Below are positions 51,620 to 60,225 of a DNA stretch of 64,000 nucleotides, in pieces. Location of the stretch: assembly GCA_910580105.1 (NCBI GenBank), contig CAJTWN010000002.1:1-64000 (forward strand), in the 5' to 3' direction. Numbering within the stretch: the stretch's first letter is position 1; every line of letters begins with the position of its first letter. The notes below the pieces were generated by a model. It searched no databases. It was not told the DNA's origin and saw nothing but the letters and a program-made list of their open reading frames with translations. The position numbers were made by a program, and so were the translations under genes. The DNA comes from an uncultured Clostridia bacterium (lineage in GTDB: Bacteria; Bacillota; Clostridia; Monoglobales; Monoglobaceae).

Positions 51620-51698
51620 ATTCCAATCCACGCATTCTGCAAAGAATATGACATAATTGGGAAGCGATCCGCAAGCAGGGTGATAAATTTCAATCCAC

Positions 51699-51738
51699 AT
51701 CTGCCTGCACAGAAGATTCTGTGCAGGCAGATTTTTTT
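51699..51738 (+). terminator. tmcAL terminator
   Basis: A 16-bp perfect stem, ATCTGCCTGCACAGAA and its complement, followed by seven T. Confidence 0.85.
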
Positions 51739-51805
51739 CCGTTCCATAGCAATGACCATGTATAATTGTCTCTTCTTCCGCATAGTTTAATATGAGGTGA
51801 TTTTT

Positions 51806-52789
51806 GTGGAAAGACATTATTTTTCTGCGGCCAATACGCCGCTCGGATTCTATTCATGCTTTGACAGCGTAATCGACAAATACAGGGCAAACCGTGTCTA
51901 TTATATCAAAGGGGGAAGCGGCTGCGGCAAGTCTACCTTTATGAAAAAGATCGGCGCCGCCTTCAAAGATGCCGAATACTTCCACTGTTCTTCGGACGTC
52001 AACTCCCTGGACGGCGTACTGATCCCGTCAAAAAAGGCCGCCGTCTTCGACGGCACCGCCCCCCATGTCCAGGACCCCGTCCTCTGCGGCGCGGCGGACG
52101 AAACTGTTGACTTCGGCGCCTTTTTGCATAAGGATATGCTTATCAAAGCGCGGAAAGAAATTTTCCGCCTCGTCACTGAAAAAGCGGTATTTTTCAAAAA
52201 TGCCTACCGTTATCTTGCGGCGGCCTCTGCCCTTGCGCCGGTTCCTTCTTTTGAAAAAGACTGTACATTCGCGCGTCTGCTTGACGATACCAAAGAAAAA
52301 TACGGCCTGCACATCATCGCCGGCACCGCCGGGAAAAAGCGCAGCCTGTTTGCCGAAGGCTTTACCCCCCAGGGAAAGGTCAATTTTTATAACGAGCTGT
52401 TCACCGGAAAAACCGTCAAAGTAACCGGTGATACCGCCGCCTGCTTCCTTGAAGAGCTGGGAAATGCATTCCTGCTGGGCGGCTATGACGTGGACTTTTT
52501 GTTAAGTCCCCTTCGTCCGGACTGCTGTGACCACCTGCTCGTCCGGGATTTGTCCCTCGTCTTTTCCGCCGCCTTCTCCGGCGATGGGACAGAGGAAATT
52601 ATTCTTTCACCCCAAAGCGGATGCCTGGACGAACCACTATATAACAGCCTGATCGAAAAGGCCATCGACAGTCTCCGCCGTGCAAAGGAACTCCATGGCC
52701 AGGTGGAAGAACACTATATCCCTGCCATTGATTTTTCCAAGGTAGACGAAAAATGTGCCGCCGTTTTGGAAGAAATACAAGGGTATTAG
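51806..52789 (+). CDS. P-loop ATPase of unknown role
   Basis: 327-aa protein starting at GTG behind GAGGTGA. The Walker A loop is YYIKGGSGCGKSTFMKKIG (about 34-52). Later parts with conserved-looking blocks are VFDGTAPHVQDP (like the clostridial PRK06851-type ATPases) and LLSPLRPDCCDHLLV. Such proteins are widespread in Clostridia and have no assigned function; two of the conserved segments repeat in longer family members, this one having a single P-loop. It has no membrane segment. It is followed by its own terminator. Confidence 0.7.
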   Translation: MERHYFSAANTPLGFYSCFDSVIDKYRANRVYYIKGGSGCGKSTFMKKIGAAFKDAEYFHCSSDVNSLDGVLIPSKKAAVFDGTAPHVQDPVLCGAADETVDFGAFLHKDMLIKARKEIFRLVTEKAVFFKNAYRYLAAASALAPVPSFEKDCTFARLLDDTKEKYGLHIIAGTAGKKRSLFAEGFTPQGKVNFYNELFTGKTVKVTGDTAACFLEELGNAFLLGGYDVDFLLSPLRPDCCDHLLVRDLSLVFSAAFSGDGTEEIILSPQSGCLDEPLYNSLIEKAIDSLRRAKELHGQVEEHYIPAIDFSKVDEKCAAVLEEIQGY

Positions 52790-52858
52790 ACGCCTGCATT
52801 TTGACCTGCCCGACAAGCCTTCCGCTGTTCGGGCAAACAGCAGACAATACGAAAAACA

Positions 52859-52884
52859 GCGCCCCGAACAGGGGCGCTTGTTTT
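52859..52884 (+). terminator. Terminator after the ATPase gene
   Basis: GCGCCCC/GGGGCGC stem, 5-base loop, then TTGTTTTAT. Confidence 0.75.
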
Positions 52885-52963
52885 ATGTACGGATAAACCT
52901 GTGTTCCTTTAAGCAATGCAAACAAACGTCCTGTCAATGGCATTTTGTTTGTACGCATTTATT

Positions 52964-53113
52964 TTACCAGTCTTTATTTTCAAAGCTGATGCTTCCAAAC
53001 CTCTTTTCGAATTTTTCAAAATATTCCCGTAATAAGCAGAGCAACTGGCCGTTTGCAGAACGTCCAAAATAACTGCTTACATAGTGTAACTTTTCAAGCG
53101 TTTCATCCGGCAT
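52964..53113 (-). CDS. Arc-type ribbon-helix-helix protein, short
   Basis: 49-aa frame from ATG at 53113: MPDETLEKLHYVSSYFGR then SANGQLLCLLREYFEKFEKRFG. It matches the two helices of Arc-family repressors. The DNA-contacting strand (GIRNFSLRMP) is encoded just before this ATG, in the same frame, but without a usual start codon; 13 codons further upstream stands the TAA that ends the gene at 53153-53494. So either a non-standard start is used, the original start has been lost, or the stop is read through. No ribosome binding site precedes 53113; AAAGGA lies about 18 bases away. Confidence 0.5.
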   Translation of the reverse strand: MPDETLEKLHYVSSYFGRSANGQLLCLLREYFEKFEKRFGSISFENKDW

Positions 53114-53152
53114 CCGTAATGAAAAATTTCGTATTCCTTTCTTACTCCCGTA

Positions 53153-53494
53153 TTATTCAATGGTTTTCTCCTCCCATTCCCTTTCAGAATTTGCGCCCAA
53201 TTCTTTAAGCCTTGTACAAATCTGATAGCCGATCTTTGCCCCCAGCAGAAGCCCCACTTCAAAATAGACTTCCGTGTATGTACCAATCTGCGCATTGTAA
53301 TATCCAACAATTTCATCATATTCATCAATGTTTGGATAACGCGCTTTAAAAAACTTCCGCGCATTTGCATTCGCTTCCTTCAACCGCTGGGCATATGTTT
53401 TTGAGGACGGCGGCATACAGTTCTCTGCGCCGTATAAAATGAGGTCGATCAGGCAGTTGAAATTCACCCGGTTGAATAAATCACCAAAGTCCAT
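53153..53494 (-). CDS. Hypothetical protein behind a 7-bp repeat tract
   Basis: 113-aa soluble helical protein, unrecognised. It holds blocks such as FNCLIDLILYGAENCMPPSSKTY and YFEVGLLLGAKIGYQICTRL (in part), seen in small Firmicutes proteins of no known role. The ATG at 53494 is preceded by AAAGGAG, which forms the end of a tract of seven 7-bp repeats. Its stop codon is in frame with the Arc-type gene that follows. Confidence 0.6.
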   Translation of the reverse strand: MDFGDLFNRVNFNCLIDLILYGAENCMPPSSKTYAQRLKEANANARKFFKARYPNIDEYDEIVGYYNAQIGTYTEVYFEVGLLLGAKIGYQICTRLKELGANSEREWEEKTIE

Positions 53495-53506
53495 AACAGA
53501 CACTCC

Positions 53507-53559
53507 TTTCGTCTTTCGTCTTTCGTCTTTTGTCTTTTGTCTTTTGTCTTTTGTCTTTT
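53507..53559. repeat. Heptanucleotide repeat tract
   Basis: Three TTTCGTC units then four TTTTGTC units and a partial, directly before the gene at 53153-53494 (minus strand reads GACAAAA/GACGAAA) and running into its ribosome binding site. Confidence 0.9.
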
Positions 53560-53683
53560 AAGTTATACTTGATTTTTAAAAAGGTTATTTGCAGGTTTTG
53601 CTGCTTATTTCTTGTTTCCTCTTTTTATCCTCCCCCCTTTTTGAAAGTTTCTTAAAAAAATTTTTCACCTCCACCTAAAAACT

Positions 53684-53729
53684 AAATAGTTTATAATACA
53701 ATCCTATTCGTATATAATATAAACTATTT
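53684..53729. promoter_or_regulatory. Long-spaced inverted repeat, probable operator
   Basis: AAATAGTTTATA (53684-53695) and TATAAACTATTT (53718-53729), 12-bp perfect arms 22 bp apart, in the gap between the minus-strand gene at 53494 and the plus-strand HTH genes. A TATAAT is inside each neighbourhood (53691-53697 region and 53713-53718). Confidence 0.55.
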
Positions 53730-53835
53730 GGATTTATTTGTCAAGTGCAAAACAAACTTTTTAGTTTCCTTTAAAAAATTTTTAATTGATTTCCCAAACA
53801 AATTCATCTATAATACAAAAAAGGAGTTGATTTTT

Positions 53836-54054
53836 ATGGGTATGGCAGTTAAAGTCAAAATGCTGCTTGCAGCAAAAGGAATGACACTTGCAGATTTAGC
53901 AAAAAAGATTGAACCACCAACATCTTCACAGAATATAGGAAAAAAATTAAAGCGTGATAATTTAAGCGAAAAAGATTTAATTGCTATTGCAAAAGCCTGT
54001 GATGCCACTTACAAAGGTATTTTTATTATCAATGACTCAGAAATAGAAATATAG
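53836..54054 (+). CDS. Small XRE-type helix-turn-helix protein
   Basis: 72-aa protein, essentially one HTH domain: VKMLLAAKGMTLADLAKKI, NIGKKLKRDNLSEKDLIAIAKAC, then a short beta-like end (YKGIFIINDSEIEI). The start at 53836 follows AAGGAG; the longer frame from 53728 is spurious. It is a close paralogue of the next gene. A repressor role at the adjacent palindrome is likely. Confidence 0.75.
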   Translation: MGMAVKVKMLLAAKGMTLADLAKKIEPPTSSQNIGKKLKRDNLSEKDLIAIAKACDATYKGIFIINDSEIEI

Positions 54055-54089
54055 TATTTCTTATCGCGAAATATAATTGAGGTGATTTC

Positions 54090-54305
54090 ATGGCAATGGC
54101 AAAACTAGTCAATATATTGTTGACCGAAAGAGGAATGAAAAAAAAAGAACTGGCTGAAAAGATTGGTATATCTTCTTCAAATATGAGTGGAAAACTCCGC
54201 CGGGATAATTTTTCTGAAAAAGAATTAACTGATATTGCAAATGCATGCGATGCCACCTTTACAGGCATTTTTACGCTGAACGATACAGGCAAAGAGATAA
54301 AATAA
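54090..54305 (+). CDS. Small XRE-type helix-turn-helix protein, paralogue
   Basis: 71-aa protein with the same plan as its neighbour (ILLTERGMKKKELAEKIGI, GKLRRDNFSEKELTDIANACDATFTGIFTL, given in parts). It follows 35 bp after the first with its own GAGGTG. The pair came from a tandem duplication and has since diverged in the first two helices, so the two may bind different sites or form a mixed dimer. Confidence 0.75.
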   Translation: MAMAKLVNILLTERGMKKKELAEKIGISSSNMSGKLRRDNFSEKELTDIANACDATFTGIFTLNDTGKEIK

Positions 54306-54379
54306 TTGAATAGACAAATACAACGTAGATTAAATCGGTTGTTATTTCACCACCATATGCACATATTTTTGAGATATTC

Positions 54380-55927
54380 GTAGGGGCGACCCCGCGTGGT
54401 CGCCCGACCAGATATAAAAATTAAATACCCATATTTCCAATACGGGTGGGCATATCCGAAAAACGGGCGACCACATAGGGTCGCCCCTACGGCAACGAAG
54501 ATTTTCTATGGATACAGGACAGATAATAAAATAATTGAATGACATAATGCAAAACGGATAATACAACGAAACGAAATATCTGTTTGCGATATTCGTAGGG
54601 GCGACCCCGCGTGGTCGCCCGACCAGATATAAAAATTAAATACCCATATTTCCAATACGGGTGGGCATATCCGAAAAACGGGCGACCACATAGGGTCGCC
54701 CCTACAGCAACGAAGATTTTCTATAGATACAGGAAAGATAATAAAATAATTGAATGGACAAATCCTACGTAGATTAAATGGGTTGTTATTTCATCACCAT
54801 ATGCACATATTTTTGCGATATTCGTAGGGGCGACCCTGCGTGGTCGCCCGACCAAATATAAAAATTAAATGCCCATATTTCCGATACGGGCAGTCATATT
54901 CCAAAAACGGGCGACCACATAGGGTCGCCCCTACGGCAACGAAGATTTTCTATAGATACAGGAAAGATAATAAAATAATTGAATGGACAAATCCTACGTA
55001 GATTAAATGGGTTGTTATTTCATCACCATATGCACATATTTTTGCGATATTCGTAGGGGCGACCCTGCGTGGTCGCCCGACCAAATATAAAAATTAAATG
55101 CCCATATTTCCGATACGGGCAGTCATATTCCAAAAACGGGCGACCACATAGGGTCGCCCCTACGGCAACGAAGATTTTCTATAGATACAGGAAAGATAAT
55201 AAAATAATTGAATGGACAAATCCTACGTAGATTAAATGGGTTGTTATTTCATCACCATATGCACATATTTTTGCGATATTCGTAGGGGCGACCCTGCGTG
55301 GTCGCCCGAACCATCCCGACAAAATGGTTGCAAAATGGTTGTTTAAATTGGAAGATAAATTTCCCGATGTAAAAATCGATGATTATATCATCATGCCGAA
55401 TCATGTCCATTTTATCATTAAAAAAATAAATGCCCATATTTCCAATACGGGTGGGCATATTCCAAAAACGGGCGACCACATAGGGTCGCCCCTACGGCAA
55501 CGAAAATTTTCTATCGATACAGGACAGATAATAAAATAATTGAATGACATAATGCAAAACGGATAATACAACGAAACGAAATATCTGTTTGCGATATTCG
55601 TAGGGGCGACCCCGCGTGGTCGCCCGACCAGATATAAAAATTAAATGCCTATATTTCCGATACGGGTAGGCATATTCCAAAAACGGGCGACCACATAGGG
55701 TCGCCCCTACGGCAACGAAGATTTTCTATGGATACAGGACAGATAATAAAATAATTGAATGACATAATGCAAAACGGATAATACAACGAAACGAAATATC
55801 TGTTTGCGATATTCGTGGGGGCGACCACGCGGGGTCGCCCGACCAGATGTAAAAATTAAATGCCCATATTTCCGATACGGGTAGGCATATCCGAAAAACG
55901 GGCGACCACATGGGGTCGCCCCTACGG
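54380..55927. repeat. REP array of seven units derived from the RAYT gene
   Basis: Seven units start with GTAGGGGCGACC or near variants at 54380, 54595, 54824, 55053, 55282, 55610 and 55815. Each has a left hairpin (GGGGCGACC...GGTCGCCC), a short inner part, and a right hairpin (GGGCGACCACATAGGGTCGCCCC). Three steps in the middle are exactly 229 bp. The inner part and the DNA between units (TTTTCTATGGATA) match parts of the transposase gene at 55976-56518, so the units look like shrunken copies of it. Frames read from this array are not genes. Confidence 0.88.
55282..55495 (+). pseudogene. Truncated RAYT copy inside the REP array
   Basis: Longer than the other units (214 against 111 bp): it keeps about 170 bp of transposase sequence, matching gene positions 56096-56300 and including the HVHF metal-binding motif. 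It lacks the start of the gene and the catalytic Tyr region, so it cannot be active. Confidence 0.8.
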
Positions 55928-55975
55928 GATATTGTGGGTTAGAACGGAGATATATTGAGGTAACGGAGGTTTTCT

Positions 55976-56518
55976 ATGGATATAACATTACCAAAACGAA
56001 AATCTATTCGATTAAAAGATTATGATTATACGCAAAATGGTTATTATTTTATAACAATCTGCACCCACCACCGCCAATGTCTGTTCGGGCAAATTGTAGG
56101 GGCGACCCTGCGTGGTCGCCCGAACCATCCCGACAAAATGGTTGCAAAATGGTTGTTTAAATTGGAAGATAAATTTCCCGATGTAAAAATCGATGATTAT
56201 ATCATCATGCCGAATCATGTCCATTTTATCATTAAAAAAATAAATGATCATATTTCCGATACGGGCGGTCATATTCCAAAAACGGGCGACCACATGGGGT
56301 CGCCCCTACGGGATATTGTGGGCTGGTTTAAAACAATGACAACAAACGAATATATCAATGGTGTGAAAAATAACAAATATCCGCCGTTTCACAAAAAATT
56401 ATGGCAGCGCAATTATTATGAACATATCATCCGCAACGAACAGGATTATATACAAATTACGGAATACATACAAAACAATCCGCTAACCTGGGAAAAAGAC
56501 GACGAATATCACATATAA
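55976..56518 (+). CDS. REP-associated tyrosine transposase (RAYT, Y1/IS200-like)
   Basis: 180-aa single-strand transposase. The Y1 HUH fold shows the His pair at 81-83 (MPNHVHFIIKKI), a start typical of the group (DYDYTQNGYYFITICT) and the Tyr nucleophile at 147 or 148 (RNYYEHIIRNEQDY). GGAGG lies 7 bases before the ATG. Two stretches of the gene, residues about 40-50 (VGATLRGRP) and 102-112 (KTGDHMGSPLR), are themselves the left and right REP hairpins, read in frame. So the gene body is a complete REP pair, the parent of the array beside it. Confidence 0.88.
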   Translation: MDITLPKRKSIRLKDYDYTQNGYYFITICTHHRQCLFGQIVGATLRGRPNHPDKMVAKWLFKLEDKFPDVKIDDYIIMPNHVHFIIKKINDHISDTGGHIPKTGDHMGSPLRDIVGWFKTMTTNEYINGVKNNKYPPFHKKLWQRNYYEHIIRNEQDYIQITEYIQNNPLTWEKDDEYHI

Positions 56519-56664
56519 AAAAATGAAATTTTTGCATCCCATAAAAATGCAAAATCGCATAAACCATAATTATTATATCATTGAAATATTTGATCACCGT
56601 TTCTGACAAAAATTTGACAACATACAAAGACAAAAAATAAGCAACACTATAACAGGGTGAAAAA

Positions 56665-57270
56665 ATGAAAAAATTAATTACAATATGCAGTCTGATGCTG
56701 CTGTCCCTGTTCTGCTGCATCACTGTCAGCGCCAAAACCGTACAGCACACCGTTGTCAAAGGGGATTCCATGTGGAAGATTGCCGTCAAATATCAGGTTG
56801 GCCTAAGCGAAATTATCGCCGCCAATCCCCAAATCAGCAATCCTGCCCTCATCTATCCCGGACAGATACTGAACGTACCGCTGAACGATGAAGGCGTTTC
56901 CAATTTCGAACAGCGGGTCATCGACCTGACCAACCAAAAACGTGTACAAAGCGGACTGAAACCGCTGACCGCCAACTGGGAGCTGTCCCGGGTTGCGCGG
57001 TATAAATCCCAGGACATGCTGGACAACCGCTATTTTGCCCATAACAGCCCGAAGTATGGAACGCCCTTTGAAATGATGAAAAATTTCGGCATATCCTACC
57101 GCGGTGCGGCAGAAAATATCGCCAAAGGCCAAACTACGCCGGAGGCCGTGGTCAACGCCTGGTGGAACTCGCCGGGACACAAAAAGAACATGCTGGGCAA
57201 CTATACCCAAATTGGTGTCGGCTATGTCAAAAACGGGAATTATTGGACACAGATGTTTATTCTGAAGTAA
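56665..57270 (+). CDS. Secreted LysM-CAP domain protein
   Basis: 201-aa exported protein. Signal peptide about 1-23. One LysM (about 27-72: HTVVKGDSMWKIAVKYQVGL, IYPGQILNVP) binds peptidoglycan or spore cortex. A CAP/SCP domain of the YkwD type follows (VIDLTNQKRVQSGLKPL, SQDMLDNRYFAHNSP, AENIAKGQTTPEAVVNAWWNSPGHKKNML in parts, GVGYVKNGNYWTQMF). Similar proteins act in the spore coat or wall; no enzyme activity is established. It has its own terminator. Confidence 0.88.
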   Translation: MKKLITICSLMLLSLFCCITVSAKTVQHTVVKGDSMWKIAVKYQVGLSEIIAANPQISNPALIYPGQILNVPLNDEGVSNFEQRVIDLTNQKRVQSGLKPLTANWELSRVARYKSQDMLDNRYFAHNSPKYGTPFEMMKNFGISYRGAAENIAKGQTTPEAVVNAWWNSPGHKKNMLGNYTQIGVGYVKNGNYWTQMFILK

Positions 57271-57296
57271 TATCACACTTTAAAAAAATACAGTGG

Positions 57297-57331
57297 TCTG
57301 CCGGGAGAAGCATTTTCCGGCAGATTTTTTA
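57297..57331 (+). terminator. Terminator after the LysM-CAP gene
   Basis: TCTGCCGG/CCGGCAGA stem, 12-base loop, followed by six T. Confidence 0.8.
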
Positions 57332-57531
57332 TGCGAGATACCGCTCCTCTGCGGCACAGTGCCGGAAAACTTATCGCCGCACGCCGCCGTGCCATATACA
57401 ATCCGGCATCCACGCAGCCGGAAAACTGAGGATTTACATATAACCGGCTCTATGATACAATCAAAAGGAATGAACAACAACATGCCGTAACAAATTACAT
57501 CCCTGATAAATAAAATAGGAGGACAAATTCA

Positions 57532-58233
57532 ATGAAGAGAATCGGAATCCTGTGTGCCAGTGATACAGAGCTGGCGCCATTTTTAAGGCGTATCCCATTT
57601 CCTCAAATTACTGAAAAGGCAATGCTGAAATTTTATACCGGACAAATCATGCAGTTGGAAATCGTTGCCGTATACAGCGGCGTTTGTAAGGTAAACGCCG
57701 CAATTGCCGCCCAATTGCTGATTGATATTTTTCATGTGGAAGGTATCATCAATGCAGGAACAGCGGGAGGAATGGACGAAAGTGTCGGACTTTTTGATAC
57801 AATTATCGCAGACCGGATGATATATCACGATGTTGCGGAAGATATCCTGACAGAGTTCCATCCCTGGCTGGAAGAAAATTGCTTCCATGCCGACGGGGAA
57901 CTGCTTGCCATTGCAAAAAAGTATTGTGAGACAGCAGCATCCCCGGTCCGATTCGGAACAATGGTTACAGGCGAACAATTTATAGAAGACGAGAAACGGG
58001 AAGAAATCAACAAAGCCTTTGCGCCCCTTTCGGTTGATATGGAAACTGCCAGCGCTGCCCATGTCTGCCACGTAAACGCTGTTCCGTTTTTAAGCGTCCG
58101 AACCATTACCGACACGGCAGCACATAAAGGAATAGAGAACTTTGAACGCAACTGTGAAACCGCTTCTGATAAATCCGCTGAAATTGTATTGGGTATCCTT
58201 GCACAGCTATCCAAAGAAACAGAAAAAAACTGA
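57532..58233 (+). CDS. mtnN: 5'-methylthioadenosine/S-adenosylhomocysteine nucleosidase
   Basis: 233-aa enzyme that splits adenine from MTA and SAH, clearing SAM by-products and opening the way to AI-2. Motifs: IGILCASDTELAPF, IINAGTAGGMDE, MVTGEQFI, the purine-pocket VDMETASAAHVC, and a C-terminal Asp in TITDTAAHKG. Some positions differ from the usual (VDMETAS for VDMEGAA; GTAGG for GSAGG), so a shifted substrate range is possible. RBS AGGAGG. Confidence 0.88.
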   Translation: MKRIGILCASDTELAPFLRRIPFPQITEKAMLKFYTGQIMQLEIVAVYSGVCKVNAAIAAQLLIDIFHVEGIINAGTAGGMDESVGLFDTIIADRMIYHDVAEDILTEFHPWLEENCFHADGELLAIAKKYCETAASPVRFGTMVTGEQFIEDEKREEINKAFAPLSVDMETASAAHVCHVNAVPFLSVRTITDTAAHKGIENFERNCETASDKSAEIVLGILAQLSKETEKN

Positions 58234-58281
58234 TATGCAGTTAAGATGCCGGATAAAAGGGCAAACATGATACATAAAAAA

Positions 58282-58312
58282 GATAACCGCCGATATGACG
58301 GTTATCTTTTTC
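58282..58312. terminator. Shared terminator of mtnN and eno
   Basis: GATAACCG/CGGTTATC stem with a 9-base loop and flanking A and T runs, between the converging genes. Confidence 0.8.
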
Positions 58313-58315
58313 TTT

Positions 58316-59614
58316 TTATTTCTTCACATTGCCCAGCTGTGAAACGGCGCCCAGCTCCTCTTCAATCCGAAGCAGGCGGTTATATTTTGCCGTCCGCTCG
58401 CCGCGGGAAGGCGCGCCTGTTTTAATCTGTCCGGCATTCACTGCCACCGCAAGGTCTGCAATGGTGGTGTCCTCCGTCTCGCCGGAACGGTGAGAAACCA
58501 CCGCCGTATATCCTGCACATTGTGCCATTTCGATGGCGTCCATCGCTTCACTGAGCGTTCCAATCTGATTGACCTTGACCAGGATCGAGTTGGCTGTCCC
58601 TGCCGCAATGCCGCGCTCCAGCCGCGAAACATTGGTGACAAAGAAATCATCGCCCACCAGCTGAATCCGCTTGCCAAGGCGTTCTGTCAGCATCTTCCAG
58701 CCTTCCCAGTCCTCCTCCGCCATTCCGTCTTCGATGGACACAATGGGATAGCGGTTGCACCAATCTTCCCAGAGGTCGACCATCTGGCGCGCACTGAACA
58801 TTTTATTTTGTTTCCAGAAATAATAGCTTCCCTCTTCGCCCCGTTCCTTCGCCATATCATACATCTCGGTGGACGCCGGATCCAGCGCAATTTTGAAATC
58901 CTCTCCCTTGCGGAAGCCGGCCTTCTCAATCGCCGTCACCAAAAGTTCCAGGGCCTCTTCATCACTCTTCAAATCCGGCGCAAAACCGCCCTCATCTCCC
59001 ACAGCCGTGGAATATCCCTTTTCCTTCAGGACTTTTTTCAGGGTATGAAAAACCTCCGCACACTGCCGCAGAGCGTCCGCAAAGGTCACTGCGCCCACGG
59101 GCATAATCATAAATTCCTGACAGCAGATGGAGTTGTCCGCATGGCGCCCGCCATTGATGATATTCATCATCGGCATCGGCAGCACACGGCTGTTCACACC
59201 GCCCAAATACTGATAAAGGCCCAGGCCGAGAGCGCCTGCCGCCGCCTTTGCACAGGCAAGGGAAACCGCAAGGATTGCATTTGCCCCCAAACGGCTTTTA
59301 TTTTCCGTTCCATCCAGTGCAATCATCATATGGTCGATGTTCCGCTGGTCCAGCACATTCTGCCCAATCAGCGCTTCACAAATCTCGTCATTGACATTTT
59401 CCACCGCCTTCAAAACGCTGTTTCCGCCATAGAGGGCCGCATCCCCGTCACGCAGTTCATATGCCTCGAATGCGCCGGTTGACGCGCCGGAGGGCACCGA
59501 TGCCCGTCCCACAACGCCGCCTTCCACATAGACATCCGCTTCCACTGTGGGATTTCCACGGGAATCCAATACCTGTCTTGCCACAATGTCTTCAATTCCA
59601 ATATACGTTTTCAT
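58316..59614 (-). CDS. eno: Enolase
   Basis: 432-aa glycolytic enzyme, 2-phosphoglycerate to phosphoenolpyruvate. Signatures: QVLDSRGNPTVEADV, SVPSGASTGAFEAYELRD, GDEGGFAPDL, LDPASTEMYD, the metal-binding Asp/Glu set with SIEDGMAEEDWEGW and GDDFFVTN, and the closing VVSHRSGETEDTTIADLAV and GAPSRGERTAKYN. The ATG at 59614 follows GAGGAGG; the longer frame is spurious. Confidence 0.96.
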   Translation of the reverse strand: MKTYIGIEDIVARQVLDSRGNPTVEADVYVEGGVVGRASVPSGASTGAFEAYELRDGDAALYGGNSVLKAVENVNDEICEALIGQNVLDQRNIDHMMIALDGTENKSRLGANAILAVSLACAKAAAGALGLGLYQYLGGVNSRVLPMPMMNIINGGRHADNSICCQEFMIMPVGAVTFADALRQCAEVFHTLKKVLKEKGYSTAVGDEGGFAPDLKSDEEALELLVTAIEKAGFRKGEDFKIALDPASTEMYDMAKERGEEGSYYFWKQNKMFSARQMVDLWEDWCNRYPIVSIEDGMAEEDWEGWKMLTERLGKRIQLVGDDFFVTNVSRLERGIAAGTANSILVKVNQIGTLSEAMDAIEMAQCAGYTAVVSHRSGETEDTTIADLAVAVNAGQIKTGAPSRGERTAKYNRLLRIEEELGAVSQLGNVKK

Positions 59615-59779
59615 ATGAAAAACCTCCTCAATATCTTTCTCTTTTGGCTTATTCTGCCCCATATTTCACATTTTATCCCACAAATGTATCCATATAAAAC
59701 CAAATTTGAATACTGCATTTTTTCATATGTTCAACTATATGCTTTCCAATATAAAAAGGCCGGTATTCCGTCCTTTGAA

Positions 59780-60225
59780 GACGATTGCTTCTGCCCTCTG
59801 GCATCTTCTGCTCTCCCCTCCGGCGTTTGCTATTTTGTTTTTCGGGGTCTGCCCCCTTATCCAACACTTGCTATTCCACCTTTTGGTTTGCTGTCCCATC
59901 TTTCATCATTTGCTATTCTCCCTTCCGGCATTTACCATTCATCCTTTATGGTTTACTCTCCCCTCCGGCGTTTGCTATTCCACCTTTTGGGTTTTCCTCT
60001 CTGCCTTCCGGCGTTTACTATTTTGTCCTTCTCCCTATTCTCCGACATTTACCGTCCTGCCTTCCGGTGTTTACCTCTCCGCCATCCAGCGGATTCTGCT
60101 CTCCCCTCCGATGTCTGCTATTTTGTTTTTCGGTGTCTGCCACCCTTATCCGGTGTTTGCTGTCCCATCTTCCGGCATTTGCTATTCTCCCTTCCGGCAT
60201 TTGTTATTCCGCCTGCTTTTCTCCT
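59780..60225. repeat. Degenerate minisatellite with purine-rich strand
   Basis: On the minus strand a 20-35 bp motif, roughly AGCAAATGCCGGARGGGAGAA, repeats about a dozen times with many variants (GCAAACGCCGGAGGGGAG, GGTAAATGCCGGAAGGGAG, GCAGACACCGAAAAACAAAAT). The minus strand is strongly purine-biased through the whole tract. Confidence 0.7.

Noticed and set aside
54342..55911. Many 60-110 codon frames with GRP or MWSPVF-type peptides in the REP array
   Set aside because: They are translations of REP hairpins, a well-known source of false hypothetical proteins.
54380..55927. CRISPR array
   Set aside because: Regularly spaced palindromic repeats suggested it, but units are over 100 bp, spacers repeat each other, and no cas genes are present; the RAYT gene explains them.
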